Under the pieces are notes generated by a model, which saw only the letters and a program-made list of their open reading frames with translations, was not told the origin of the DNA and searched no databases. This document shows positions 9,987 through 19,318 of a stretch of DNA of 64,000 nt, piece by piece. Source of the DNA: Mycolicibacterium arenosum (lineage in GTDB: Bacteria > Actinomycetota > Actinomycetes > Mycobacteriales > Mycobacteriaceae); assembly GCF_024320865.1 (NCBI RefSeq), contig NZ_JANDBD010000009.1:287475-351474 (forward strand), written 5' to 3'. The position numbers and the translations under genes are program-made. Positions within the stretch are counted from its first letter, which is position 1, and each line of letters begins with the position of its first letter.

Positions 9987-12364
9987 GGATCGTCCGGGCT
10001 GTGGGCGAGCGCCGTGTCGACCGGATCGGGACGCCGGCTGGGCCGGTCCAGATCGGCACGGTCGGGCTGGCCGCGGAAGCGGTGCCACAGCCTGCGGCCC
10101 GCCAGCAGGAACAGAACGGCACCGGCGGACAGGGTGATGAAGAACAGCACCTTGCCGTACGCGTTGGAGTGCACGGAGAGCCGGACCGATTCGCCGAGCG
10201 GCAACCCGTCGGCCGTCCGAAGCGACACGTCGACGGCGACCCGCTGGGTGAAGTGGACTTCGATCGGCACGCGCAGCGGCAGGAACCCCGGCGGCAGTTC
10301 GATCACGCCCATGTCGTCGACGGTCATGCCGGGCGGCGCGTCGATGTCGAGCCGCACCCGGATCGGCACCGGCAGGTCGTTGCGCAAGGCGAGCGGAAGC
10401 GGGCTGCGCTCGGTGGCGAGGGTGTAGGAACCGCCGGGGTTGACGACGGTGACGGCGCCGAAGAGGTCGTCGACGGTGTCGGTGACCGTGCGCACCCGCT
10501 GTTCGGCCAGGCCGTTGCGGGCGTTCTGCGGCACCGACTCGCTCAGCGCGCGCAGCATGTCCTCACGCAGCGGGGCGGTGTACTGCGGGCCGGTCAGGCC
10601 GGTGCGCTCGTCGACGGTCAGCGCGGCCGTCAACCCCCACAGCCGGCCGGTGGTTCCGCCGATCGCGCCGATGACTCCATCGGAGAAGCGCGCATTCGGG
10701 TTGCCCGCGGGCTCCTCCGGCGGGGGAGCGGCCGCCGGGGGCAGCGCGGCCGTCTCGGCGATCACGGCCGTCAGCGGTCGCGGCACGGCGAGGCCCGAGC
10801 GGATGGCCGTGGCGGCGGTCGTCAGCATCGCCTGCGCGTCCACGGCGCTGAGGTTCCACGTCAGCGGCGGCATGACGATCTGCGTGCGGGGCTCGGCGTC
10901 GGGTCGCAGCCCGCGCCAGAGCAGCGCGGCCAGGGCATCCTGGCGGCGGGCGACCTCCGAGTCCTGTCGCACCGGGACGGCGAGCTCCGAGTCGAGGTAG
11001 GACGGCGTGCGCGGTTCGGCGCCCGCCCCGGCGAGCGCGGCACCGAGCGCGGGATCGAACGGCGCGGCGACCACCTGAGGGGAGTAGCGGCGGGGTGTCA
11101 CGTCGACGGGCGGCACCACGTCGCTCGCGGCGTCCTGCGGGCTGGGCGCGGCGGCCGACACGGCGACGGTCTGACCCACCGGGGTGGCGTCCGACAGCAG
11201 CCCGACCACCGACCCGGTCAGCGCCCCGTCCCCGAGCAGGGTCGCGCCGCGCACCGACGTGACCCCGAGGATCTGATCGACGATGTCGTTCGGCTCGGTG
11301 ACGGCGGTGGCGGTGAGCCCCGCGTCGCCCACTCGACGAAGTGCGCCGAGGTCGGCCTGCGCGTACACCGTCGGTGCGATGCACACCCGCTGTGCCAGCG
11401 CCTTGAGCCGGTCGAGCCACTCGGCGGCGGCGGCCTGGCCCGTACCGGGCCGGGTGGGTGACCCGATACCGCCGAACGGGTTCTCGTTGACGACGTAGCC
11501 GACCGTCATCGCGTTGACCGTGACCAGCAGGTCCGGATCGACGGCCAGACACAGGGAGCTGCGCAACTGCCCACCGGGGTCGACCGGGTCGCTGGTCGCG
11601 AACTCCGCGGCCCCGAGCAGCGTCTCGAGCCGGCCGCCGCTGGCCAGCGACGTGGCGAGGTCGTCGTCGGCGAGCCGCACGGGGGTGGTGCCACCCGGCA
11701 CGCCGGCAGCCAGCCGGGGTTTGTCCGCCAGCGGCCAGAGCACGGTCATCCGCACGGGACGAGACGTATCCGGTGGCGTCACCGCCGACAGCGAGTCACC
11801 CGCGGGCGCCGCCGGATCGCGGGGCACTCCGAGCACCGGGAGCAGGAAGCGGGCGTCGTCGAGCCGGGCCGGCTCGCCGTAGTCGGGGGTGCCGTTGACG
11901 TTGACCAGCGCGGGGTAGACGCCCGGCTCCTCGATGTTGAGCGACGGCAGGTCGGCCGACTGCACGGGGTAGGACAGCGTGAACGACGCGCGCTGGCCCT
12001 GCTGGAGTTCGGGCGCGACGGTGATGAAGTCGCTGACCGCCTCGTACTGCTCGACGGAACCCGCGAGGTTCGTGCGCAGTCCCGGAGACGCGGTGACGGC
12101 GGCGGCGTGCTCGAGGCGCACCATCACGTCGCGGACCGGTCGGTCCCCGACGTTGGTCACCGTGCCGACGACGGTCACGACGGGGTCGCTGGTGGTGCTG
12201 ACGACGTCGGGGGTCACGTCGTCGATGCGGATCTGAACGAAGGAGCCTGAACCGGGTTCTCCGGCGGCGGCACGCGGCACTACGGCGGGTAGGACGACGA
12301 GAGTCACCAGCGCGACGGCGGCGAGCAGGCGCGCCAGCACCGAGGCTGCGCCCTGGCGCGTCAT
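9983..12364 (-). CDS. DUF6049-like secreted/membrane protein (Rv3909 type)
   Basis: This 793-aa exported protein has a signal peptide at residues 1-35 (LLAAVALVTLVVLPAVVPRAAA). A large extracytoplasmic region follows, with Ig-like beta segments near both ends (VTNVGDRPVRDVMVRLEH and LRNDLPVPIRVRLDI). One C-terminal membrane helix (VLFFITLSAGAVLFLLAG) precedes a short basic tail. The role is unknown. Its fixed place between mutT4 and murJ, with 4-base overlaps on both sides, suggests one operon linked to cell-wall assembly. The length fits the roughly 800 aa of M. tuberculosis Rv3909. Confidence 0.85.
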   Translation of the reverse strand: MTRQGAASVLARLLAAVALVTLVVLPAVVPRAAAGEPGSGSFVQIRIDDVTPDVVSTTSDPVVTVVGTVTNVGDRPVRDVMVRLEHAAAVTASPGLRTNLAGSVEQYEAVSDFITVAPELQQGQRASFTLSYPVQSADLPSLNIEEPGVYPALVNVNGTPDYGEPARLDDARFLLPVLGVPRDPAAPAGDSLSAVTPPDTSRPVRMTVLWPLADKPRLAAGVPGGTTPVRLADDDLATSLASGGRLETLLGAAEFATSDPVDPGGQLRSSLCLAVDPDLLVTVNAMTVGYVVNENPFGGIGSPTRPGTGQAAAAEWLDRLKALAQRVCIAPTVYAQADLGALRRVGDAGLTATAVTEPNDIVDQILGVTSVRGATLLGDGALTGSVVGLLSDATPVGQTVAVSAAAPSPQDAASDVVPPVDVTPRRYSPQVVAAPFDPALGAALAGAGAEPRTPSYLDSELAVPVRQDSEVARRQDALAALLWRGLRPDAEPRTQIVMPPLTWNLSAVDAQAMLTTAATAIRSGLAVPRPLTAVIAETAALPPAAAPPPEEPAGNPNARFSDGVIGAIGGTTGRLWGLTAALTVDERTGLTGPQYTAPLREDMLRALSESVPQNARNGLAEQRVRTVTDTVDDLFGAVTVVNPGGSYTLATERSPLPLALRNDLPVPIRVRLDIDAPPGMTVDDMGVIELPPGFLPLRVPIEVHFTQRVAVDVSLRTADGLPLGESVRLSVHSNAYGKVLFFITLSAGAVLFLLAGRRLWHRFRGQPDRADLDRPSRRPDPVDTALAHSPDDP

Positions 12365-13149
12365 GGTCCCTGGCCGCAGCCGTTCGCCCGTCGGCCGGGT
12401 TGGGGCTGAGTGGAGTCGTCGGGGCGACGGTTGCGTGTGTGCGAGTGCGTCTGGGGCCGACGCCGGGGTGAGGAGTGCGGCAGCGGCGGAAGGGCGCTGG
12501 GGCCGCCTTCGTGAAGTTTGTCGATGAGCTCGCCGGCCACCTCGGCGAGCTTGCGTTCGTCGGCGTAGGCCAGCCGCGACGGCAGGTCCGCCAGCGGTAC
12601 CCAGGCCACCTCGCTGACCTCGACGTCGTCGTCGCAGAGTTCACCGCCGAGGAATCGCATCAGGTAATGGTGCACCGTCTTGTGCACGCGCCGGCCCTCG
12701 GTCACGAACCAGTAGTCGATGCTGCCGAGTGCCGCGAGGACGTCACCCCGGACGCCGGTCTCCTCGGCGACTTCGCGAATGGCGGTCTGTTCTGCGGTTT
12801 CCCCGATCTCGATGTGCCCTTTCGGCAGTGACCAGAGCGTACGGCCGCGGCGGTCGATGCGACCGATGAGGGCGGCCACCTGACCGTCCTTGGGTCCGTC
12901 GAGGCCGTCGATGACCAGTCCGCCCGCGGACGTCTCGTGCACGGTGCGCAGTCGAACCTGCGGTTGCCGGTTGGGTCGTGGTCGCGGTTTGGGTTCGCCG
13001 GGGGTCGGACCGGCCTTGGCGCGGTCGCCGTTGGGTGCTGCCGGGGTGGGGGAGCCGGCCTGCTGAGCGGGATCGGCCGGACCGGCGGAGCGTCGGCCGC
13101 GACGCCGCCCACGGCGCCGTCTTGGTTTGGCTCGTTCGCCCTCCGACAC
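12361..13149 (-). CDS. mutT4: NUDIX hydrolase MutT4
   Basis: This protein of about 262 aa has a strongly basic N-terminal stretch (KPRRRRGRRRGRR) and a NUDIX domain. The NUDIX box reads GHIEIGETAEQTAIREVAEETGV and matches the GX5EX7REUXEEXGU pattern exactly. NUDIX enzymes hydrolyse nucleoside diphosphates linked to another group, and MutT4 is one of the mycobacterial MutT-like set. The real substrate cannot be read from sequence. The start is set at GTG 13149 because the following SEGERAK matches the recalled start of Rv3908; GTG 13182 is an alternative. The stop overlaps the ATG of the next gene by 4 bases. It diverges from pcnA. Confidence 0.88.
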   Translation of the reverse strand: MSEGERAKPRRRRGRRRGRRSAGPADPAQQAGSPTPAAPNGDRAKAGPTPGEPKPRPRPNRQPQVRLRTVHETSAGGLVIDGLDGPKDGQVAALIGRIDRRGRTLWSLPKGHIEIGETAEQTAIREVAEETGVRGDVLAALGSIDYWFVTEGRRVHKTVHHYLMRFLGGELCDDDVEVSEVAWVPLADLPSRLAYADERKLAEVAGELIDKLHEGGPSALPPLPHSSPRRRPQTHSHTRNRRPDDSTQPQPGRRANGCGQGP

Positions 13150-13282
13150 CCAAGCCAGAGTAGCTGCCACTCGCGTTTCCACTGCACTCGCGCCGACCGC
13201 GACGCGCTACCTATGCAGAGTCGTTACGGTGCTGTGAGCAGTGTGCGAAGCCGCTTGGACGGGGATGGAAAGATCACCAGGC

Positions 13283-14725
13283 GTGCCGAACGACACGTCC
13301 ACCGACGCCGAACTGCTCGCAGCGGCGGCAGTCGCCCTCAACCGGCACTCCGTCGTGCTCGGCGAGCTGGGGCGGTTGTTCGCCGACGCCGGCCACGACC
13401 TGTTCCTCGTCGGAGGTACCGTCCGCGACGCCCTGCTCGGGCGGCTGAACATGGATCTCGACTTCACCACCGACGCCCGGCCGGAACGGATTCAGCAGAT
13501 CATCGGCGCCTGGGCGGACACGCTGTGGGATACCGGCATCGCGTTCGGCACCATCAGCGCGGCCAAGGGCGGCAACCAGTTCGAGTTCACCACCTACCGG
13601 GCCGACACCTACGACGGCGTGACGCGCAACCCGGAGGTGCGGTTCGGCGACACCCTGGAAGGCGATCTGGTCCGTCGCGACTTCAGGATGAACGCGATGG
13701 CTGTCCGCGTGATCCCCAGTGGCGCAGGCGAATTCGTCGACCCGCTCAACGGCTTAGCCGACGTCCGGGCGATGGTGCTGGACACGCCGGCCGAGCCCGA
13801 GGTGTCGTTCGGCGACGACCCGCTGCGCATGCTGCGGGCGGCGCGGTTCGTCGCCCAGCTCGAGGGCGTGACGGTGTCGCCGCGCGTCCGAGAGGCGCTC
13901 GAGCGGATGGCGCCGGAGCTCAGCCGGATCACCGCCGAGCGGGTGGCCGCCGAACTCGACAAGACGCTGCTCGGCCGCAATCCCGTCGCGGGCGTCGAGC
14001 TGATGGTGGACACCGGCCTCGGCGAGGTGGTGCTGCCCGAGGTCGGCGGCATGCGGATGGCGATCGACGAGCACCACCAGCACAAGGACGTGTACCAGCA
14101 TTCGTTGACCGTGCTCCGACAGGCGATCGACCTGGAGGACGACGGCCCCGACCTGGTCCTGCGGTGGGCCGCGCTGCTGCACGACATCGGAAAGCCGTCG
14201 ACCCGCAAGCACGAGCCGGACGGCGGCGTCAGCTTCCACCACCACGAGGTGGTCGGCGCCAAGATGACCCGGCACCGGATGCGGGCGCTGAAGTACTCGA
14301 AGCAGATGGTGTCCGACGTCTCGCAGTTGGTGTTCCTGCATCTGCGCTTCCACGGTTACGGCGACGGCAAGTGGACCGATTCGGCGGTCCGGCGCTACGT
14401 CACCGACGCCGGCCCGCTGCTCTCCCGGCTGCACAAGCTGGTCCGGGCCGACTGCACGACGCGCAACAAGCGGCGCGCGGCCCGATTGCAGGCCGACTAC
14501 GACGACCTCGAGCACCGCATCGCCGAGCTCGCGGCGAAGGAGGACCTGCAGCGGGTCCGGCCCGACCTCGACGGCAACGAGATCATGGAGCTCCTCGGCA
14601 TCCCCGCGGGGCCTCAGGTGGGGCGGGCGTGGACGTTCCTCAAGGAGCTGCGGCTGGAGCGCGGTCCGCTGAGCCGCGACGAGGCCACGGCCGAACTTCT
14701 GAAGTGGTGGAACGCCACGGGCTAG
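13283..14725 (+). CDS. pcnA: CCA tRNA nucleotidyltransferase / poly(A) polymerase family
   Basis: This protein belongs to the class II nucleotidyltransferases. The head carries LVGGTVRDALLGR and the metal-binding DLDF dyad, followed by the template-reading RRDFRMNAMA motif and an HD domain (HQHKDVYQHSLTV ... LLHDIGK). It adds or repairs the 3' CCA of tRNA; the HD part may act as a phosphohydrolase. Starting at GTG 13283 gives 480 aa, the length recalled for Rv3907c. In-frame starts at 13241 and 13265 lie upstream. Divergent from mutT4. Confidence 0.93.
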   Translation: MPNDTSTDAELLAAAAVALNRHSVVLGELGRLFADAGHDLFLVGGTVRDALLGRLNMDLDFTTDARPERIQQIIGAWADTLWDTGIAFGTISAAKGGNQFEFTTYRADTYDGVTRNPEVRFGDTLEGDLVRRDFRMNAMAVRVIPSGAGEFVDPLNGLADVRAMVLDTPAEPEVSFGDDPLRMLRAARFVAQLEGVTVSPRVREALERMAPELSRITAERVAAELDKTLLGRNPVAGVELMVDTGLGEVVLPEVGGMRMAIDEHHQHKDVYQHSLTVLRQAIDLEDDGPDLVLRWAALLHDIGKPSTRKHEPDGGVSFHHHEVVGAKMTRHRMRALKYSKQMVSDVSQLVFLHLRFHGYGDGKWTDSAVRRYVTDAGPLLSRLHKLVRADCTTRNKRRAARLQADYDDLEHRIAELAAKEDLQRVRPDLDGNEIMELLGIPAGPQVGRAWTFLKELRLERGPLSRDEATAELLKWWNATG

Positions 14726-14742
14726 CGGTGCGTCCAACTGTC

Positions 14743-15225
14743 ATGGACTACTGCTTGGGAAACGGCGACGGCATGGCGGGCGTCTGGTCGGCCGAACCCG
14801 ATCTCGACGTCAACGGTGACGGTGTTCTCGACGGCATCGCGCTGGACTTCGACGCCGACAACCACCTCGACGACGCCATCGCCGACTTCGACGGGGACGG
14901 TCTGGCGGACCACGTCGTGTTCGACGTCGGCGCCGACGGGGAGGCGGCGTTCACCGACGACGGGTCGGGTACGTGGGCGGTCAGCGTCGAGCGGGGCGGT
15001 CAGCTGAGGTTCTTCGGCCTGGACGGGGTGGAGGCGACGGGTGGCCCGGTCGTCGACGTGGACGGCGACGGCGCACTCGATCGACTGCTCGACGGCGACC
15101 GTGACGGCACCGCCGATCGGGTGCTCGCCGGTGAGCGCGCCTACGTCGACACCGATGGCGACGGACGGTGGGACGTCACGCTCAGCGACACCGACGGGGA
15201 CGGCCTCGCTGAGCACGCCGATTAG
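14743..15225 (+). CDS. Acidic repeat protein with calcium-binding-like DxDGD loops (Rv3906c type)
   Basis: This 160-aa, very acidic protein is made mostly of repeated Asp-rich loops (DVNGDGVLDG, DFDADNHLDD, DFDGDGLADH, DVDGDGALD, DTDGDGRWD, DTDGDGLAEH). They resemble thrombospondin type 3 or dockerin/EF-hand calcium loops, spaced about every 10-12 residues. There is no signal peptide or membrane segment. It matches the position and size of M. tuberculosis Rv3906c, whose role is unknown. GTG 14728 is an alternative start. It converges with the next gene and their ends overlap by 4 bases. Confidence 0.75.
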   Translation: MDYCLGNGDGMAGVWSAEPDLDVNGDGVLDGIALDFDADNHLDDAIADFDGDGLADHVVFDVGADGEAAFTDDGSGTWAVSVERGGQLRFFGLDGVEATGGPVVDVDGDGALDRLLDGDRDGTADRVLAGERAYVDTDGDGRWDVTLSDTDGDGLAEHAD

Positions 15226-15998
15226 CCGCGGCCGGCGCCCGGCGGGCCCGCGAACGCCTGCGCGATCGTCAGCCACGTCTCGGCGTCGGCACCGACGGCC
15301 GTGACGTCGAGGTCAGCGCGCGGCCGCCGCTGGGTGACCAGCTCGCAGAAGTCGAGGGCCGAGCCGGTGACGCGCTGCGCGGCGTCCGCAGGCCCCCACG
15401 ACCACGTCGACCCGTCGGGCGCGCGCAACTCGACGTGGAAGGGCTCGGCGGGTACCGCGAGCCCGTGCACGGTGAACGCGAAATCCCTTGTCCGAACGCC
15501 GATGTGGGCGATGGACTTCAGCCGCGCCGTGGCGGGAAGCGTGACTCCGAGCGTGTCGGCGACGTCGAGACCGTGCGCCCAGGTCTCCATCAGCCGGGCG
15601 GTGGCCATCGAGGTGGCGCTCATCGGCGGCCCGAACCACGGCAGCTTGCGGCCGTCCTCGACGCGCACCAGCTCGTCGTGCAGCCGGGCGCGCGTCGAGC
15701 GCCACTCGGCGAGCAGCTCGGCGGGCGGTGTGGCCGCCAACTCCTCCGCGCCCGCGTCGACGAAACCGGTCGGGTTCTTCGCCGCCTCGGCGAGCAGCGC
15801 ACCGAAGCCGGCCTCGTCGGTGACCGCGACGACGGCGACCCGATCGGTCCACCACAGGTGCGCGATCTGGTGGGCGATGGTCCAGCCGGGAGCCGGGGTG
15901 TCGGTGGCCCAACCCTCCGGGGTCAGCCCCGCGACCAGCGCGTCGAGTTGGTCGCTTTCCGCCCTGAGGTCGGCCACCACCGCGTCAGCGCCTGCCAT
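15222..15998 (-). CDS. Mycothiol-dependent-enzyme-like (TIGR03084 / DinB-fold) protein
   Basis: This 258-aa protein belongs to the DinB / maleylpyruvate-isomerase fold. The N-terminal four-helix bundle has the metal-ligand pattern HQIAHLWW near residue 48 and METWAHGLD near residue 140; a C-terminal SCP2-like region follows. Members bind divalent metal and in actinobacteria often use mycothiol; the substrate of this subgroup (Rv0036c type) is not known. The start is taken at ATG 15998, because longer frames add residues antisense to the neighbour. It lies five bases downstream of the MFS gene and is likely cotranscribed with it. Confidence 0.82.
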   Translation of the reverse strand: MAGADAVVADLRAESDQLDALVAGLTPEGWATDTPAPGWTIAHQIAHLWWTDRVAVVAVTDEAGFGALLAEAAKNPTGFVDAGAEELAATPPAELLAEWRSTRARLHDELVRVEDGRKLPWFGPPMSATSMATARLMETWAHGLDVADTLGVTLPATARLKSIAHIGVRTRDFAFTVHGLAVPAEPFHVELRAPDGSTWSWGPADAAQRVTGSALDFCELVTQRRPRADLDVTAVGADAETWLTIAQAFAGPPGAGRG

Positions 15999-16002
15999 GC
16001 CG

Positions 16003-17304
16003 TCACAGTAACTCGCCGGGGATGGCGCGCCCGCGGCGGTTGCGCCCCACGGTGGCGTGAACGGCGAGTCCCGCGAGGTAGACCGCGGCACCGGCGACGA
16101 CCAGCCAGGGCGAGTGTCCGTCGACCGGCACGATCGACGCGCACACGGTGATCGAGGTGACGAACGCGACCCAGAACAGCGCGTCCTGCACGGTGAACAC
16201 GTGGCCGCGCAGAGCGTCGTCGACGTCGACCTGCATCGCGGAATCGCCGCACAGTTTCACGATCTGGCCGGCCATCCCCAGCAGGAACCCGCAGACCATC
16301 ATCACCGGCAGGTGAAGTCCCACGGCGCTCAGCTGAATCACCGCGGCGGCGGCCAGTGCGAGGTTGCCCGCCGTGTACCGGCTCCACCGCCGAACGACGA
16401 CGGGCGCGAGCATGTTCGCGAGGAACGAGCCGAGTCCGGTGACGGAGGCGAACAGCACCGCGACGCCGAGGCCCGCGACGCTCACGGAGCCGGTGTGGCG
16501 CACGATCACCAATACCAGCAGCGTGTTGATGCCGAACGCGATGCGGTGCGCGACGACGCCGGACAGCGTCGCGGCCACGCTCGGCACGGCGACCGCGGTG
16601 CGCACGCCGTACACCCATCCCGTTGCCACCGCGTACACGACGGAGCCGTGGACGGCGCGGGCCGAGTCGTCGGGACCCAGCACGTGCGGCTGGAAGCGGA
16701 CCGAGAGGTAGAGCGCCACCGACACGGCCGCCGCGGCGAGGAAGACGGCGGCCGCGGAACTGGCTGCGCCCGCCCCCAGCAGCGATCGCGGCACGAGCAT
16801 GAAGATCGCCCCGAGGAACAGCGTGATCGCGCTGACGGCCGTGGCGACGGAGTTCATCGTCAACACCTGCTCACGGGGCACGACGTGCGGCAGCGCGGCG
16901 GACAGTCCGGAGGTCACGAACCGCGTGAAGCCGTTGACGATCAACGCGCCCAACAGAATCCAGAGCTGGTTGGCGTGGAACGCGAGCAGCAGCGCGACCA
17001 CGACCATGAACACCACTCGGGCGAGGTTGGCGACGATGAGGACACCGCGCCGGTCCCATCGGTCGAGGAGCGCTCCGGCGAACGGGCCGAGCAGCGAGTA
17101 GGGCAGGAACAGTGCGGCGAAGGATCCGGCGATCTCCCAGGGGTTCGCGGCGCTCTCCGGATCGAACAGCAGGGCACCGACGAGACCACCCTGGAACACG
17201 CCGTCGCCGAAGCCGCTCACCGCGCGGAGCTCGAGTAGGCGGCGGAATTCCGGTAACGCGCTGACCGTGCGCCACAGGGCGACGGGTGCACTGGCGGCGG
17301 CCAC
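16003..17304 (-). CDS. Major facilitator superfamily transporter (Rv0037c type)
   Basis: This integral membrane protein of about 433 aa has 12 predicted membrane helices and the MFS loop LLDRWDRRGVLI between helices 2 and 3. The sequence is of the MFS_1/MFS_3 multidrug-efflux type. The substrate is unknown. The start is set at GTG 17304 (AAASAPVALWRTV...), matching the usual short cytoplasmic lead-in; longer in-frame starts would run into the divergent promoter region. It shares a 114-base intergenic region with the algH-like gene on the other strand. Confidence 0.85.
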   Translation of the reverse strand: MAAASAPVALWRTVSALPEFRRLLELRAVSGFGDGVFQGGLVGALLFDPESAANPWEIAGSFAALFLPYSLLGPFAGALLDRWDRRGVLIVANLARVVFMVVVALLLAFHANQLWILLGALIVNGFTRFVTSGLSAALPHVVPREQVLTMNSVATAVSAITLFLGAIFMLVPRSLLGAGAASSAAAVFLAAAAVSVALYLSVRFQPHVLGPDDSARAVHGSVVYAVATGWVYGVRTAVAVPSVAATLSGVVAHRIAFGINTLLVLVIVRHTGSVSVAGLGVAVLFASVTGLGSFLANMLAPVVVRRWSRYTAGNLALAAAAVIQLSAVGLHLPVMMVCGFLLGMAGQIVKLCGDSAMQVDVDDALRGHVFTVQDALFWVAFVTSITVCASIVPVDGHSPWLVVAGAAVYLAGLAVHATVGRNRRGRAIPGELL

Positions 17305-17418
17305 TGATGAATCCGATCTCGGGGGAACCCGATCCAGCCTACAAATGATTTCGTAACAATCCCGACGTGCCTGCGCCCGTTCGCGGCAACCGATGTGCGC
17401 TGGTGCCATGATGGACGG

Positions 17419-18024
17419 GTGGCGCAGTCAGAAGACCCGGAGGACTATCTCGCCCCCGCCGCGCACCGGGTGCGCGCGGGCACCCTGCTGCTCGCCAACA
17501 CCGATCTGCTGGAGCCGACGTTCCGGCGCAGTGTCATCTACATCGTCGAGCACAACGACGGCGGCACCCTCGGTGTGGTGCTGAACCGATCGAGCGAAAC
17601 CGCCGTCTACAACGTGCTGCCGCAGTGGACCAAGCTCGCGACGAAGCCCAAGACGATGTTCATCGGCGGTCCGGTCAAACGCGACGCCGCGCTGTGCCTG
17701 GCGACCGTGCGCGTCGGGATCGACGCGAGCGGGATTCCGGGGCTGCGGCCGGTCCAGGGCCGGATCGCGATGGTCGACCTCGACGCCGATCCGGACTCGA
17801 TCGCGCCCGCCGTCGAGGGCGTCCGCATCTACGCGGGCTACTCGGGGTGGACCATCGGCCAACTCGACGGCGAGATCGAGCGCGACGACTGGATCGTGTT
17901 GTCGGCGTTGCCTTCCGACGTGCTGGTTGAGCCGCGCGTCGACCTGTGGGCACGGGTGCTGCGTCGTCAGCCGCTTCCGCTGTCGATGCTGGCGACCCAT
18001 CCCATCGACGTCAGCCGCAACTAG
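17419..18024 (+). CDS. UPF0301 / AlgH family protein
   Basis: This 201-aa protein belongs to the DUF179/AlgH family. Conserved motifs are AGTLLLANTDLLEPTFRRSV, HNDGGTLGVVLNR, FIGGPV and YAGYSGWTIGQLDGEIERDDW. The family is widespread and structurally known, but the biochemical function is unsettled; AlgH was named from Pseudomonas alginate studies. The length matches Rv0038 (202 aa). GTG 17419 is chosen as the start. It ends 10 bases from the convergent membrane-protein gene. Confidence 0.9.
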   Translation: MAQSEDPEDYLAPAAHRVRAGTLLLANTDLLEPTFRRSVIYIVEHNDGGTLGVVLNRSSETAVYNVLPQWTKLATKPKTMFIGGPVKRDAALCLATVRVGIDASGIPGLRPVQGRIAMVDLDADPDSIAPAVEGVRIYAGYSGWTIGQLDGEIERDDWIVLSALPSDVLVEPRVDLWARVLRRQPLPLSMLATHPIDVSRN

Positions 18025-18034
18025 CCGCTTCGGA

Positions 18035-18373
18035 TCACTTGCACGACAGCGTGCACGACGCGCAGGCGCCCGCGCAGGACTCGGCGATCTCGCGCCGGGC
18101 CACCGTCTTGGCGCTCTGATAGCAGCCCGCGGCGACCGTGCCGACGGCGCCGACGACGCACATCACCAGCATCATGACGCCGATGTGCACCGGCGCGGCC
18201 AACGCCACCGCGCCGCCCGCAGCCAGCATCACGGCGGCGGCGAGCTGGGTGGGAGCGACGGCCCGCAGCACCTGCCTGTCCGGACTGTCCGCCGGGATGC
18301 GCGCCAGCGACCACAGCGCTGCAGCGGCGGTCGCCACGGATGCGCAGAGGGTCAACAGCGCGGCGATCAGCAT
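18035..18373 (-). CDS. Small membrane protein with Cys-rich tail (Rv0039c type)
   Basis: This 112-aa protein has four hydrophobic segments (residues 1-23, 42-60, 62-90 and nearby) and ends in a hydrophilic tail with four cysteines spaced C-x3-C-x2-C-x4-C (CAGACASCTLSC). The Cys cluster at the extreme C-terminus could bind metal or form disulfides. Its position next to algH and mtc28 matches M. tuberculosis Rv0039c. The function is unknown. Confidence 0.75.
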   Translation of the reverse strand: MLIAALLTLCASVATAAAALWSLARIPADSPDRQVLRAVAPTQLAAAVMLAAGGAVALAAPVHIGVMMLVMCVVGAVGTVAAGCYQSAKTVARREIAESCAGACASCTLSCK

Positions 18374-18391
18374 GGCCTCAGAATACGAGAC

Positions 18392-19318
18392 CTAGTTGGG
18401 CAGCCCCAAAAGCCGGTTGACGGGCTGTGCACCGAGCCCCGGCGAGGGGGCCGTCGACGCGGCGGGGGCTGCCGGCACCGGTGCGGCGGCCGGCGGCGCG
18501 GCGGGTGGCGCCGCGGTGGGCGAGCCGACGCGGAAGCCGCGCACGATCGCGTCGGTGGCGTCACCGGAGGCGACCGACACCTGCGCGCTGGTGGTCACCG
18601 TGAGGGTGACGAGGTACCGGTCCGGGCCGGACTGCGCGATCACGTGGCGGCGCGAGGAGTTCAGCGTCATGTTGTTCTGGCGATAGGTGCCCTCGATGAT
18701 CGCCGACGGCATCGAGTAGAAATCGGCGAGCGAGCCGTCGGTGGCGCGCCAGGCCGGCTGCTGCTGGCTGTCGATGAAGCCGTGGCTGATGGCTTCCTTG
18801 GGGTCGAAATCGCCGACCAGTTTGTAGACGACCAGCGCGGCGTTGGACGTGTAGAGGCCGTCGCCGCCGACGCGATCGGCGATCACGGCGAAGGCGTCCG
18901 GCACGTTCGGGTCGGGGACGTGGCTCCAGCCGGTGGGCATGGGCAGCACGATGTTCAGCGCCGTGAAGCCGGGGGCCTTCTGCGGCTCCATGGCGACGTT
19001 CTTACTCCGCAGGAACTCGGCGATGGACTGCGACGTCGCGGGCACGATCGTCGGGGCGGCGGGGGCCGCCGGTGCCGCCGGGGTCAGCGCGCCGGCCGCC
19101 GGGAGCGAGGCCGGGGTCGCCGCCGGCTGCTGCGGGCTGAGGCCGGGGGCCGCGGCCTGCACGGTCACCGTCTGCGTGACCGTCGCGGGGGCGGGCAGCG
19201 GGGGTTGTGGCGCGACCGGTTCGGCCGAGGCCGTGGTGCCCGCGAAGCCGACGACGCCCGCCAGCCCGGCTGCGACTCCGCCTGCCACTAGTCGCCATCG
19301 GCGGGGGTTCTCGAACAT
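18392..19318 (-). CDS. Secreted proline/alanine-rich antigen, Mtc28-like (LpqN/LpqT fold)
   Basis: This 308-aa exported protein has an N-terminal signal (residues 1-32, ending TTASA), then a Pro/Ala-rich linker of about 80 residues. A globular domain of the mycobacterial LpqN/LpqT/Mtc28 group follows (PGFTALNIVLPMPTGWSHVPDP ... RYLVTLTVTTSAQV), and the Pro/Ala tail ends with QPVNRLLGLPN. It matches Rv0040c (Mtc28, a secreted T-cell antigen). ATG 19318 has GGAAGGA ten bases upstream. It is divergent from leuS, with 174 bases between them. Confidence 0.88.
   Translation of the reverse strand: MFENPRRWRLVAGGVAAGLAGVVGFAGTTASAEPVAPQPPLPAPATVTQTVTVQAAAPGLSPQQPAATPASLPAAGALTPAAPAAPAAPTIVPATSQSIAEFLRSKNVAMEPQKAPGFTALNIVLPMPTGWSHVPDPNVPDAFAVIADRVGGDGLYTSNAALVVYKLVGDFDPKEAISHGFIDSQQQPAWRATDGSLADFYSMPSAIIEGTYRQNNMTLNSSRRHVIAQSGPDRYLVTLTVTTSAQVSVASGDATDAIVRGFRVGSPTAAPPAAPPAAAPVPAAPAASTAPSPGLGAQPVNRLLGLPN

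Noticed and set aside
6459..10427. Long plus-strand ORFs (665 and 571 codons) opposite murJ
   Set aside because: They are antisense shadows of the murJ frame in GC-rich DNA, with Arg/His/Gly-rich composition and no family motifs.
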